DNA of 64,000 nucleotides, from assembly GCA_905221605.1 (NCBI GenBank), contig CAJNDS010002618.1:276944-340943 (forward strand). The letters run 5' to 3'. The notes beneath the pieces were generated by a model. It was given only the letters and a program-made list of their open reading frames with translations, did not search any database and was not told the DNA's origin. Position numbers and translations under genes: made by a program. This document shows positions 1-10,303 of this stretch, piece after piece. Numbering within the stretch: position 1 is the first letter of the stretch; each line of letters opens with the position of its first letter. The DNA is from Symbiodinium natans. Lineage: Eukaryota > Sar > Dinophyceae > Suessiales > Symbiodiniaceae.

Positions 1-54
1 TTTGCATGTCAAGTTAGTGCATTTGAGTGAGTCTGCAGTTGTCAAGCCTTGCCT

Positions 55-120
55 ATGAGCTTACTGAAGGGATTTCTGGCCATCGTGCTTGCGCTCTTAT
101 CCTTCCGCACTCTGGACAAG
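55..120 (+). CDS. Exon 1: start codon and signal peptide
   Basis: ATG at 55 opens a 22-codon exon with a Lys near the N-terminus followed by a strongly hydrophobic stretch (GFLAIVLALLSF), ending exactly before a GT donor at 121 in phase 0. This is a typical signal peptide layout, which predicts entry into the ER for the downstream protein. An upstream TTG in the same frame is not needed. Confidence 0.6.
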
Positions 121-3100
121 GTACTCTGGCAGCAGCTGCAATGGGACTTTTGTCTTCTTGTGTTTGTAGGTACCAGGGTCACTGAAAAAAGTCGCCCCAT
201 GACCCCAACTGCTTGTCGACATGCATGGCACTTCTCACAAAGAAGTGGGCAGAATTGTTTAGCGTCATTTGTTCCGATTTGTTCCGGTCTGCTCAGCCAG
301 TTTGGTGCACACAAGCGCTGGCGGTGTTTTGTCGCCCGGTTTTGCCTCTTGAACAGTACTTGGTGTGCATGTGTTGACAGGGACTGGAAATGTTCCACCA
401 CGAGAATGCGAAGGACCCGCACATTTAGCACTGCGCAACCCGTGGTCCTTGGGACGGCATGGAGCAATCTCGACAAGCTTGGTTGCTTCTCGGTTCATAG
501 GGGGTGAATAACGGCCCATGGGAGGTTGAAAGGGGGGGCTAGGAATGGAAACTGCTACAGGTCCTGACTCCTCAAAAAATCACTCCAAAGATATACCCGA
601 TTTGCGATGAAAAACCAAAAGCTCGTGCAAGTCTGATGCTTCGCTAAATTACTGCACTGTTATATTAAGTCAGCAGCTAGCGTGGGTGGGCGCGATCGGG
701 AGGGTAGCGCCCATGCGACGATCAACATCCCTCAACAGTTCATTGGGCAGGATGCGGAGCTCCAGGCAGTGCCGCAGCACGAAGATGTAGATTTGCCGGA
801 GGCGCAGGGAAGGTTTGAGTTGACACAAGGGTGCAATGGCCCATGGTGGTAGGAGGTAAGCGATGCCGACGACGAGCCAAAGGAGTCAGCCTCCCAGATG
901 TTCCTTGCACAAGGCGTGTAGCGGAACGTAGCGGAATGTGCCGAACTCGGGTAATTTGCCCCAGGTCACGCAACCTCGTTGGTGACACACGCTTGCGTAC
1001 GGTAGGGGCCGGGACACCCTGGGTGAAGGCAAGAGCAGTCGAACAATCACGAGAGGGGCTGCGCACTGATTGTGTTCTAGTGGTCCCAGTTTGTGCCACC
1101 GTGTGCTGCGGTCGAAGCGCTGGATTCATGCAGGTCTGCTTGCTTGTCTGCTGTTTCCTGGGTTGCGTGGCTTGGGGCTCAGGCTGCTGCAATTTGTGTG
1201 TGTCTTTGTTTGGTTTTTTTTTGCTCGGTATTTTTGTACACGTGCCCTTCAGGTCTTGACGGTGCTGAAAGGCGGCGGCCATGGATCCATCGTAGGCGCA
1301 GACGTATCTGCACGGCATCTCCATGGCAGTTTGTTCGACTGGATTGACTGCATTGACGGAGTGCGCAACAGTTGCCGGATGTTGCCGGATGTTGCCGGAT
1401 TTGCCACGGAAGATGGCGCCTCTCAAAGCTGCAGGCGTTGCGTGTGGATCTGGCAGCTTTTGGCTGCTCAGCTGGGCGCAGCTTCCTTGGGTGCTTGGCT
1501 TTGGTCCGCCCCAACGAGAGCGTTGCACGTGCCCGAAGCATCCCAAATCCCACAAGGTGACTTAAGTCGTGCGCAGGCCTCATCTTTAGGGACATGCTGA
1601 TAAACGAAAACATGGACAAGGAAGAGGCTCTTTCTCAGATTAGCCTGTGCTGTCTTGCGTCTGCACACGTGACCAAGCACTTTTCTTGCTTTTGACAGTT
1701 GCCGGCAGTGCATGTACTGACATCGACCCAGGGGCAAGACTTTGGAATAGCAAGGAGGAAACCAGGCTGCAACACATTCTGTGGAAAGTCAAGAAGGAAG
1801 GCTGCACGGAGTCTTGCAATTTTTCGGGCAACTTCTTAGCCCCATGAGGGGGGTAAGTTCAAAAATGAAGACAGAAAAGAGACCTCTCAAATGAGAGCCC
1901 TGCATTATTAAGAGGCACCCTTGGTCTGCATGTGTGTCTGCTGGATGGCGGCGGCCTCATCTCCGTTTCTCAACAGCAAGCCTTGCTGCCAGGATGGCCA
2001 TGAGTTCGCGGCTACGGAGATTCGCTGGACCTCAGCCACGACCATCAGGAAGTTTCGGGAAGCTTTTTTGTGACTTGTTGTAATGCTTTGGACAGCATGG
2101 GCTTCCAGAACGAAGGCATCGACAGCTGCCAGGTACCCGCTGCTTTGCAGTCTTGCGGGCGTCCTCGCAGGCCTCTTTGGTGTTGGAGGCGAGCCCCGCT
2201 GGGGCCAAGCCTGGTTGTTCCGCAGTGTGTGTGTGTGTGTGTGTGGGTGTGTGTGTGGGTGTGTGCATGCCATTTTAATGTATGTTTAGATGTGCTTATG
2301 CCAAGTTAATGCCGCAACAGCGAATGATGGCGTGCCTCCACTCCCTACTATGTGGCATATTGGCATGTTCGGGATATGAGCGGAAGGCGAGGTGACACAT
2401 TTGTGCCCGCTTTAAGTCACGAGTGCGAGGCGGCATCATCAAGGGGCCCAGCACTCGGAAGCGGAAGTTGTTGTATTGTAAGCCTTGACGTATCAGGAGA
2501 CAACTGAGCCAACAGATTTTTCAGTTTCCAGGCCGTTGATGCTGGAGCTTGGTGTTGCGCCGCAAGTTGCATCAGCCACTGCAGCAGCGATGACACTTCG
2601 GCTTAAACGTTTGCGTGCGCAAATGGTGTGCTAGAGACTGGGAGCCTCCATGTTCGGCCTTCGGCCGGCCTCCCAGGATCCTCTTCACCTCCATGGCTAC
2701 AGCGGTGTCCTTCCAGGTGCATGGTGACTTTTTTGAAAGAAAAAACAATCCAACGTCAGACACGGCATCGTTCACGCTCGTTCAGGCACGTGAAAGTAAT
2801 TGAAAACACTTCCCTGCGCTTGTGTTCCACTTGTGTTCCACTGCGCAAAAACTGCAGAAGCCAAGGTGTTTGGCCTGCTGGAGCCGAGCTACGGTTCCAT
2901 GTGCTTCATGCTGGGAACCGGCCCTCAGCCTCACGATGCAAAAGCATGCAGCGATGCCCGAACCTCGGAGCTAGGTTTTGGCTGCACCCTGCTGGGGCAC
3001 TACCTGGTTCACTCCTTTCTACAGGCAACCCGGGGCAAATGCCATGGAAGAAGCTACTTACGACTTGGTATGAGTGGGTGGATTTTCGCACATGCCGTCT

Positions 3101-5746
3101 CACTGTTCTTCCCGAGGGGGCCAGGCGGCAGTCGCCGCCGGTGCTCTCCATAGGCATCGCAGCATCTTGAAGCCTTGAACAGTCGAGAACAGCCTTTTTT
3201 GAGAGTTTATGCTTAAGTTTTACTAAGTTTGTAAGTCTTTTGAGTAGATTCTGCGTTTCTTCTTTAGCAAATGCTAGGCTCTGTGTCGCAGTATGCATGC
3301 CTTTGCAACACAGAGGGTGTCATTGATTGCTCCATGTGTTTGGTGAGGGTGCGTAATGGCCGTCTCCACGGCGGCACCCTCAGCAACTGCGACCAAGAGG
3401 ATAAACGTTATGCGATGGAGCAGAGAACAGTTGTCCTGCATGGCCCATACGCCCCAATCCCCGAACCAGTCGGAGGCGAGTGTACACGTTGATCATTGTT
3501 TATCCTTTGGTGATGTGTTTTTTTAGCGATGTTTTGTGCCACATCACTCACCATTGGTCAAGATCACGATCACGCAGGCCTCTCCCTAAGCCCTTAAGAC
3601 CCTAAGACTTTGAAGAGAGGCATTGCTGATCGTGGAGATCGTTGGCAGGCTGTACGACAAGGAGCCCTTGGGTGATAGGCGACGGGGCTTCTTTGATTGG
3701 GCTCACGTGAATGCGACAGCTGCGAAAGGAACAACTTTGAGTCCACATGCGCGGCATGCTTGGAAGCATGTTCAAGTTTCAGCGATCAGACTCCCGGAGT
3801 CCAGAAGTTGTGCTGCCCGTTCGGGCTGCAGACCTGTGATTGCCATGTGGCGTTGCTTACAGTGAATTTTTATCCAGATGGAAGGGCCTGCAGACCACAA
3901 GGGTCCACAAAGCAGCACGAGGTTGGACGGAGGCATGTAAGCATGCAAGGGCATACGGGCCAGTAAGAGCACATCCCTGACCGCCCGAACCTCTTGTCAC
4001 GAGCTAAATCAAGCACGAGGGCGGAACAGTTCGCAAGCTTTGGCCGAGCCCTACATCTGCACATTGCTCGGGGCAGCTCAGCGGAAGATCGAAGCGGGCA
4101 CAACATTCGGGATTCAACGACATGTTGTGTAGCCCTTGGCAAGTCATCTGCCCCACGTGCGCTTTCGTCACTGCCTTGCCCGTGTGTCTTTGTGTGTGCC
4201 CTGCGTGCCGCTCGGAGAGCGAGCGCTGTCGCGTGTTAACTTTCGCTGGGAGAACCCACAAGTTATATAAGTCAAGTTAAGTGATATCACCAAGCTCAGC
4301 GAATACCAATCTTCCCTGGTGGAGTTTGACTGCGCTCAAGCTGCTTGTTTTGCAGTCCTGGTGCATGTGCCCCGAAGTTTGCTGGACGTAGAGATGTCGG
4401 CTGCGGGTAAGACAATCTGATGCAGTCTTGGCCCGTGCAAGGTTTGTGACCTTGTTGTAAACGCATTTGGCTTCGTGGACAATCTAGGACGCATGCGACG
4501 GACCTTCCATGACCTTCCAGGGACCTTAAGCCCCAGGCCGAGGAGGATGTTTAGCGTCGAGGTGGCAAGTTCACAGCAATTTGCGTATTTCGGGAACATA
4601 CGTCTCAAAAAATAGGCCATGGTGTTCGAGTGCAGCCTTGCCGTTTAGCGCTCGGTTTTTCATCAATCCAGCTCTGCACGAGGAGTTTGCCGAGCTCGTC
4701 GAGCCAACTTCGCTTTGCAGCATCAATGACTGATGCGAGCCCCTTGATTCCTCCCTTCCTCTCATCTTTAGGCAGTGCGCCTCCTGCAAGCCAGTGCATA
4801 ATACATGAAGCTATCACACTACCATCATGGCATTGTAGCTTCATGGTCCCAAAGAGGACCTGCAGAATTAGACTCAGATCTGAGCTTCGAAGCAAGAACA
4901 AAACAAGATACACAGAAAGAAGCCTCAAGTGGTTGATTCAGAAATTGAGTGGGACTTGACTTGCCCGGACTGTCTACCCCTGGAAGTTTCTCGAACAAAC
5001 GTTCCTTATCTGGTTTAGTTGAAACGTTCCTTTTGACGTGCACATTCACTCCTACATGCTGCACGTACGATGATTCAATTTCTGTGTCCTGTCATTCTTC
5101 AACCCAGTGACTGCTTCCTTGACCCGCTTATGCCGGTTTTCAGGTTAGGCAAAAGAAGATTCGTGATCCATGTCATTCCATGTGACCCGGGATGTGCAAG
5201 ACCCAGCACTACTTCCTGCCTCGGTGGTGCCATAGTAGTCAAAGGTCACGGTACAACTCGGCCCTGATATCCTCCTATCTCCTTGTCCGCCCTGAACCTC
5301 GTGTCTGAAGCACAAGATGTTTTGGAGGGGGCAATGCATTCTCATCAAGGGGGAATCATGAGGGCTGTTCTCTGTGGCCCCAAGTGGGGTGAGTGACGTA
5401 ATGGAGTGTAGATACGTGCAGTGCATCTCGCTCGGCTGCGTTGGCTGCTGTATTCGCTCCGAAAAACCCCGAGGGAGCAGCAGCAAGAAGTCTGCAAAAG
5501 CCCCTACAGCAAAAGCCAAAAGCCAACCAGCTTTGTCCTGCTTTGTCCTGCTTTACAAGCCGTTTGTAAACATGTAGATCTATGTAGAGCTGCTCGGGAC
5601 TGGCCATGATGCAGATGATGCGGAGCCTCCTTGTTCTGGCAGCTGCACGCGCCTGTGAGGAGGGCAGCTGCGGGGAGCTCCTTCAGGCGCTCTCTTGGGG
5701 AGAGGGAGATCTCAACGGAAGAGAAAGCCAAAACTAACTTAATTTG

Positions 5747-5793
<47 letters not shown>

Positions 5794-8700
5794 TTCCCGG
5801 AGTGCGTATGAGTGGATGCTTCGCCACAGAGGTGGACCTGTCCATGCGAGCCTTCCACGCAAGTCCCAGAGAACATCCATGGCCCCATGCGCGGGGCAAG
5901 GTCGCCAATAGGGTTTGCGCGTCTCATGTTGTGTTTTGAGAAACAGCTCGTAGCCGGAACGCGCCGATGCCAAGACTTAAGCGTAAGAACTCTTTGAATG
6001 CCTTTTGCACCCTACACCTTGATTCAGAGGGGTTGGCAGGGCGAGCTTCTTTGCCGAAGCCATGAACAAATCCCGACTCGCCGTACGAATCCATATCATT
6101 CCTTCGCCCCCACAGTGACCGCCTTCCCTTCTCACTTCAGTCATCCTCCTAGCATGCTTTGGATAGTTGGAGATTGACCAAAGTCATCGTGGAGTAGTGT
6201 TTGGCATGCTACAAAGTCACTATAAATCTTGGCAACGTTCAAAACCTTCCCTGAGACACCGCATTAAATCGGGTAAGGTGTTGAATCAGCACTCTTGGCA
6301 CAACTCACTGCAGTTTCGTCGAAGGTGTAGTACATGTTTGCAGTGCATGTTAGCTTCAACTGTTCTTGAGCATACTTGCGATGCATCTTAGGGCATTCGG
6401 GTGTTGGTCAGATCGGCATTCTTTTCTGTGGTTCTGTTCCTGGTGTCATCAGGCTGTCTGTTCTGCTGAGTCTTTCTGCTGATTCTTTCTTACCGGTTTC
6501 ACTGGGGGTTGTTCTGACACCTTCTGACCGCCAGGTGCCAGGGCAGCGCGGAACCACGGACTTCATCTCTCGCATGCCGCTGTGACTGCTTTCAGGGTCC
6601 CCAGAAGGTGTCTTCAGTGTCTTCCATATGCCCTGTATCCTCAGATTTCCCTCTCACAAGATGGTATGGAGCGATATGGGACTTGACACATGTGGTATGT
6701 TCGTTTTTGAGGTTCTGGGGGCATAGTAATAGAGGTTTTGAAACTTTGGACCGCAGGCCCGGTGGCCAAGCGCCGAGCTGGAGCTGGCACAACCCGAAGG
6801 GCCAGTGGGAGGATATGGTGGGAGGCACCTTTGCGTGCCATGCATTATCATGCATTGCAGCATGCAGTTTACGAGAAGTTATCATCCCCCCCAAAAAAGA
6901 AGCAAGGGGATCCGAAAGGGTTTATGCGTCTGTAGGCACTGAGAAAGGTCAGAGAGCTGGGCTTGAGGGTCTCAGAGTTGAGACACGTAGGCGTGGGTCG
7001 TGTGTCTCAGGTTGTGTGGAAATTGTGTGAAGCCGAGGTGGACCTGTAATCGATGAAGACAAGTGCCTGTACCTGATGACTGAGCATGGTCTTTGGAAGT
7101 TTTCACGATCTGGAGAAGTGCTCTGGCACTATCAGACGCCGGGGCAGTCTGCCAACGAGCCTTTCTTGACTGGCGACTCCTTGCTCAGCTCGACCACAGA
7201 GGGCAACTTTTCTTATTCAGCTTCAGCGAGAGAGTGCGCTCCTGTAATCTGAGAGAGTATCTCTCTGTTGGGATATGGGTGGTGGCATTTCCTTGACCCT
7301 CTTGGTTGCCCTAAACCTTGAAACCCTTGAACCCCACAAATGCCCCAAACCCTCGAATATCCCTAAACCCCCTGAAGTCCTTCAACCCCTAAAGGCCCAA
7401 GACCCGGCCCTTACGAAGTCCAGCAAAGCCTAAACCCTTCCTTAAACTCTTATCACACTAGATCCCGAATCCCCTCAAAACTTCAAACTTTAAAGCCCTG
7501 ACTCCCTGAATGCTCACGAGCGCTTACTTCCAAAACTCAAGCCAGACAAAGTCCTAAATCCCTAGACCCCTAATGCTCCCACGGGCTCCCACTGCCGACC
7601 TCCAGGTACGTGTTGCATTTAAAAACATACGTGCCCAGAAAGACAACGGAGGACAATAACACACCGAACAAATGGCCACCCAGAAAACGTGACCACTGCA
7701 AACGAGCCCAGCCGCTTGCCTCTGAAATAGCAAGCATCAGAATCCCGTTTCCCCATTGAAGCCTTGGGCCGACAAAGACTTGTTTGTCACTGTCTTTCGA
7801 CGAGGCAACATCTTCGCTGTTGACCGGCAAACAGGGCAGGAGCTTTGGGTCACCCATGTGGCTGACAATGCCGGGGCAGATGCCGCGTATCCGGCCGCAT
7901 TCGACGGAGTTTTCGTTGTTGCCTCCAGCAGGTGGACAAACGCCTCGGAAGAAGCACCTTGGGGAAACACCCGGATATTCGGCATGGCGGTGGAAACTGG
8001 CAAGAAGCTTTGGGAGTACGAGTCGGATGCCGTTCTCATAGACCTTACCCCTTTGTTCCCTGGAGATGACAGCTTTGTATTCATGAGCCAGGATGGAAGC
8101 GTGTATCGCGCACCTCTGCATGCAATGGCTTAGTTGCCTTCGTGTACCGCCCACTTCCAGCCTTTGTGAACCTTGTAAGGCTTTGGCTTGCTTTAGGCCC
8201 CCTGCAGAGCGTAACCTTAAGGTGGGCCTGCGAAATGGCACTTTGCTGTGGAAGGGTGACTCAAACAGCAGTGGAAGCTACAGTGATGGAGGTGCGGTCA
8301 TCGGCCCGAATGGTGTGGTCTACACGTGCAGCTATGGCCTTGATACACCCAAGCACAGCACGGGTAGGGCAGCAGTAGCGCACCGGGCTTGGCTTGATAG
8401 GAGCTGTTAGGCTGTTCGGTGTACTGCTGAATAGTGTGCGAGTCTAATCAAGCCAAGGTCAGACTCGTCTGAGCTTTCCGTCCGCAAACCCCGTGTGTGG
8501 GTGTGTGTGTGTGTGTGAATCTGTGAATCAGCCCAAGGTAGCAACATCGAGAATGGGTTTCAGGGAACCCCGGGAGTGGTCCGAGCCTTCGCACTGGAGA
8601 CGGGAAGTCTGGTTTGGGAACGCATTCTGAAGGATCCCTGCTGTACCTTCCCAGCCGTCGGTCATGTGAAGGGTGCCGATTCTTTGGCGGTCGTTGTGGC

Positions 8701-9160
8701 TCCAGGTGCCTGGCCTAAAGAGGCGCTGGACACTGGAAGCGTGGTTGCCCTGGATGCAGATACCGGAGTATTGCTGTGGCAGTTCAATGCGGAGCCCTAT
8801 TCGCCCGTGTTGGCAGCAGGGGATCCAGAACGTTTGGTCTACTTCAGGAATCACCCACACGTTTCGGAACGGCTGCTGTGTGTGCTGTGTCTGCCTGCGC
8901 AGTGGAGTGCCCCGGTTATCACTGGAGATGGTGCCGTGTACATCGGCCGTGCAGATGGAAAGCTATATGTGGTCCACGGTGCCTTGACCGGCGATGAAGC
9001 AGGAGAGTTGACGAAGGATCCTGCGACTGGCGTCCATGCTTTGGTTCAGAGCATAGGCAGCACGCCAGTTCACGGGGCACTTGGCTTTGCCGCTGGCCTC
9101 TTGGGTTACGCCACCTGTGATTCCCTTTATGTCTGGAATGAGGACAGTGACAGCATGTGA
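55..9160 (+). CDS. Secreted/ER-lumenal PQQ-type beta-propeller protein (multi-exon gene)
   Basis: Exons supported by frame, splice phase and motif: 55-120, 381-407, 2049-2132, 2866-2893, 3278-3342, 3729-3846, 6757-6800, 7038-about 7213, 7741-8109, 8222-8368 and 8564-9160 (stop TGA 9158-9160). The protein starts with a hydrophobic signal peptide, continues with cysteine-rich exons and ends in a beta-propeller. At least six copies of the PQQ-repeat signature (Ala/Val-x-Asp-x-x-Thr-Gly-x-x-Leu-Trp type) are visible, for example AVDRQTGQELW, ALETGSLVW and ALDADTGVLLW. Such propellers bind ligands or act as scaffolds; the substrate cannot be told. Several donors are GC (408, 6801, 8110, 8369). The exon list between 408 and 6756 is incomplete and some joins are inferred. 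The propeller call is firm; the joining of the Cys-rich exons to it is inference from order, strand and phase. Confidence 0.75.
121..2048 (+). other. Intronic stretch of the PQQ gene
   Basis: Mostly non-coding. A possible 9-codon exon lies at 381-407 (AG|G acceptor, phase 0, followed by a GC donor). A three-unit direct repeat of GTTGCCGGAT occupies 1371-1400. A coding-like stretch with a Cys pair occurs near 1945-2048 (frame reading SKPCCQDGHEF), but no convincing borders were found. I see nothing else. Confidence 0.4.
2049..3846 (+). CDS. Cysteine-rich exon group of the PQQ gene
   Basis: Four exons with AG|G acceptors: 2049-2132 (28 codons, contains TCCNALDSMGF and ends DSCQ before GT), 2866-2893 (VFGLLEPSY, GT donor at 2894), 3278-3342 (CLCNTEGVIDCSMC, GT donor at 3343) and 3729-3846 (STCAACLEAC, LCCPFGLQTCDCH, GT donor at 3847). 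The first three join in phase. Between 3342 and 3729 the phases do not match, so a small exon is probably missing. The cysteine pattern suggests disulphide-bonded extracellular modules, in keeping with the signal peptide. I do not recognise a named domain. A CA/GT microsatellite lies at about 2225-2268, in the intron between the first two exons. Confidence 0.5.
3847..6756 (+). other. Long intronic stretch without a recognised exon
   Basis: Nothing with a convincing reading frame. It contains a tandem duplication of TTTGTCCTGC near 5532-5555 and a (GA)n microsatellite at about 5751-5790. A short coding-like run (GQRGTTDFISRMPL) ends at 6585 but has no family signature. Some exons of the PQQ gene may be hidden here. 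Confidence 0.4.
6757..7213 (+). CDS. Propeller exons of the PQQ gene (first visible blades)
   Basis: Exon 6757-6800 encodes SWSWHNPK and ends in phase 1 before a GC donor at 6801. Exon 7038-about 7213 starts after GAG|G with two bases that complete the Gly codon, giving KGGPVIDEDKCLYLMTEHG and then LWKFSRSGEVLWHYQ, a classical propeller blade with two Trp anchors. The 3' border of the second exon near 7213 is uncertain, because an in-frame extension reads on to a stop at about 7250. Confidence 0.65.
7214..7740 (+). repeat. Intron with degenerate CCCTAAA repeats
   Basis: From about 7308 to 7590 the + strand is rich in imperfect CCCTAAAC/CCTTGAAACC units, which look like decayed C-strand plant-type telomere repeats. 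They fill the intron between two propeller exons. Confidence 0.6.
7741..8109 (+). CDS. Propeller exon of the PQQ gene
   Basis: A 123-codon open stretch with two PQQ blades (FAVDRQTGQELWVT and FGMAVETGKKLWEYE) and a third ending SQDGSVYR before a GC donor at 8110. It is in phase 0 with the next exon. The acceptor is read as CAG|AA at 7739-7740, one of the few acceptors here not followed by G, so the 5' border is less certain than the 3' border. Confidence 0.75.
8222..8368 (+). CDS. Propeller exon of the PQQ gene
   Basis: Forty-nine codons after AAG|G, reading VGLRNGTLLWKGD and later GGAVIGPNGVVYTCSYG. It joins the preceding exon as SVYR-VGLRNG. The donor is read as GC at 8369, which keeps phase 0. 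The nearby GT at 8364 would break the frame. Confidence 0.75.
8564..9160 (+). CDS. Last propeller exons and stop of the PQQ gene
   Basis: Starts CAG|G with GTPGVVRAFALETGSLVW, then ALDADTGVLLWQF, VITGDGAVYIGRADGKLY and a last strand ending at TGA 9158-9160. A 42-nt in-frame segment at 8861-8902 (starts GT, ends CAG, encodes an atypical Cys/Leu-rich insert) may be a tiny intron. The next gene may begin only 280 bases downstream. Confidence 0.75.
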   Translation, partial: GTPGVVRAFALETGSLVWERILKDPCCTFPAVGHVKGADSLAVVVAPGAWPKEALDTGSVVALDADTGVLLWQFNAEPYSPVLAAGDPERLVYFRNHPHVSERLLCVLCLPAQWSAPVITGDGAVYIGRADGKLYVVHGALTGDEAGELTKDPATGVHALVQSIGSTPVHGALGFAAGLLGYATCDSLYVWNEDSDSM

Positions 9161-9440
9161 CAGACAGAAGCTGCGCCGCGAAGGCTTTTGGAGAGCATCT
9201 TGAAGCCCCAAAGGAGGAAGGATGGGAAAGGGGGGAAAGGCGTACGCGCTGGTCGAAAGAAAGTGAGAGCCTCCCCATGCTTGCGCCGTCAACGCAGTCT
9301 ACGCACAAAAGTTGTACTCTGCACGTTGCAGTGTCCGCAAATCAGGATGTACCTGCAACCTGCCGGCCCCCCCCCCCCATTGTTTCATTGTTTTCTTTGT
9401 GCTTCGTGGTGGCTTAGCAAGCTTCTGTGTGTCCGCGAGA

Positions 9441-10303
9441 ATGGATTCGGGGTTTCCTGCAGCCGATGATAGGCTGGGCCAAGGCTTCTTGCCGCTGCCA
9501 CGTGCACGTCTGCTCGAGCTGTTCAAGGTAGCGGTAGGTAGCGGTGCAACATGTTGAGCTTTGTCGGCATTGGTAATGTGCGACACCGCCACCCAGCAAG
9601 AGACAACTCAAGCAAACGGTTTGCACAACTTGGGTTTCAGTCATCTTGGTATCGAGCCTAAAGCTGCGGCGGCATGCACAGGCTTTGTTAGTCCTTTCGT
9701 CTTCAAACGCTGGCACATCAAGACATCATCCATGAAAAGACAGGCCCGCTTTTAAACCGCTTGCAAACCTGTTTTCATTGCACAGCCTCTTGTTGCACTG
9801 GCTTTCCATGCGTTGTTACAAAGCATCAGGAGTTCTGACGTGTTTACCGCTTCGTTTTGTTGTGTCGTAGTGCAAGCATGCCCCTAACTCAGCCTGCAGG
9901 CCTTCAGCAAGCTCGTTGACGAGTCCCTGCATACCCTGCGGGCTCAACTGCTTGGGGCGTTTCCTGACAATGGCGAAGCCATGTTCGAAGCTGCGGGCGC
10001 ACACCAGTTCGACGACCTGCCCAAGCCTTCCACAAGCATTCCCAGCACAAGCCACAGGGCTTAAGCGGTAGCATGGAGGCGGCTTGAGACTTTTGATGGT
10101 TTTTCCAGAAGATGTCGGTTCTCTCACGACTAAGGGAGCTGTTGCCAGCCCCACCCTTAAGAGGAAAGGGGAGGATTTCCTTCCTTCCCAGAACCATCCA
10201 ACACAACGTGCCAGGATCGGTGGATTCCATCAGATCATTGTAGACGGCTTTCGAAAATTTGAGGTCGGCCTTCGCCGCGCCATAGCCGGGGATCTGAGAA
10301 CTC
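9441..10303 (+). CDS. Probable N-terminal exons of the channel gene
   Basis: Exon 9441-9527 has an ATG and 29 codons (starts MDSGFPAADDRLGQG) and stops before a GT donor in phase 0. Exon 9900-10006 (CAG|G; AFSKLVDESLHTLRAQLLGAF) joins in phase 0 and ends with two bases before GT. Exon 10215-about 10300 (CAG|G; GGFHQIIVDGFRKFEVG) completes that codon. All obey the same splice rule as the channel exons, but their link to the channel body is by position only; they could be a short separate gene. The minus strand of 9850-10320 is also open, which makes the strand call less than certain. Confidence 0.45.

Noticed and set aside
7570-8241. 223-codon minus-strand frame opposite the propeller exons
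   Set aside because: The + strand carries clear PQQ-blade motifs here; the minus frame has no motif and is its shadow.
8364-8365. GT donor after KHSTG in the PQQ gene
   Set aside because: Using it breaks the frame with the next exon; the GC at 8369 keeps phase.
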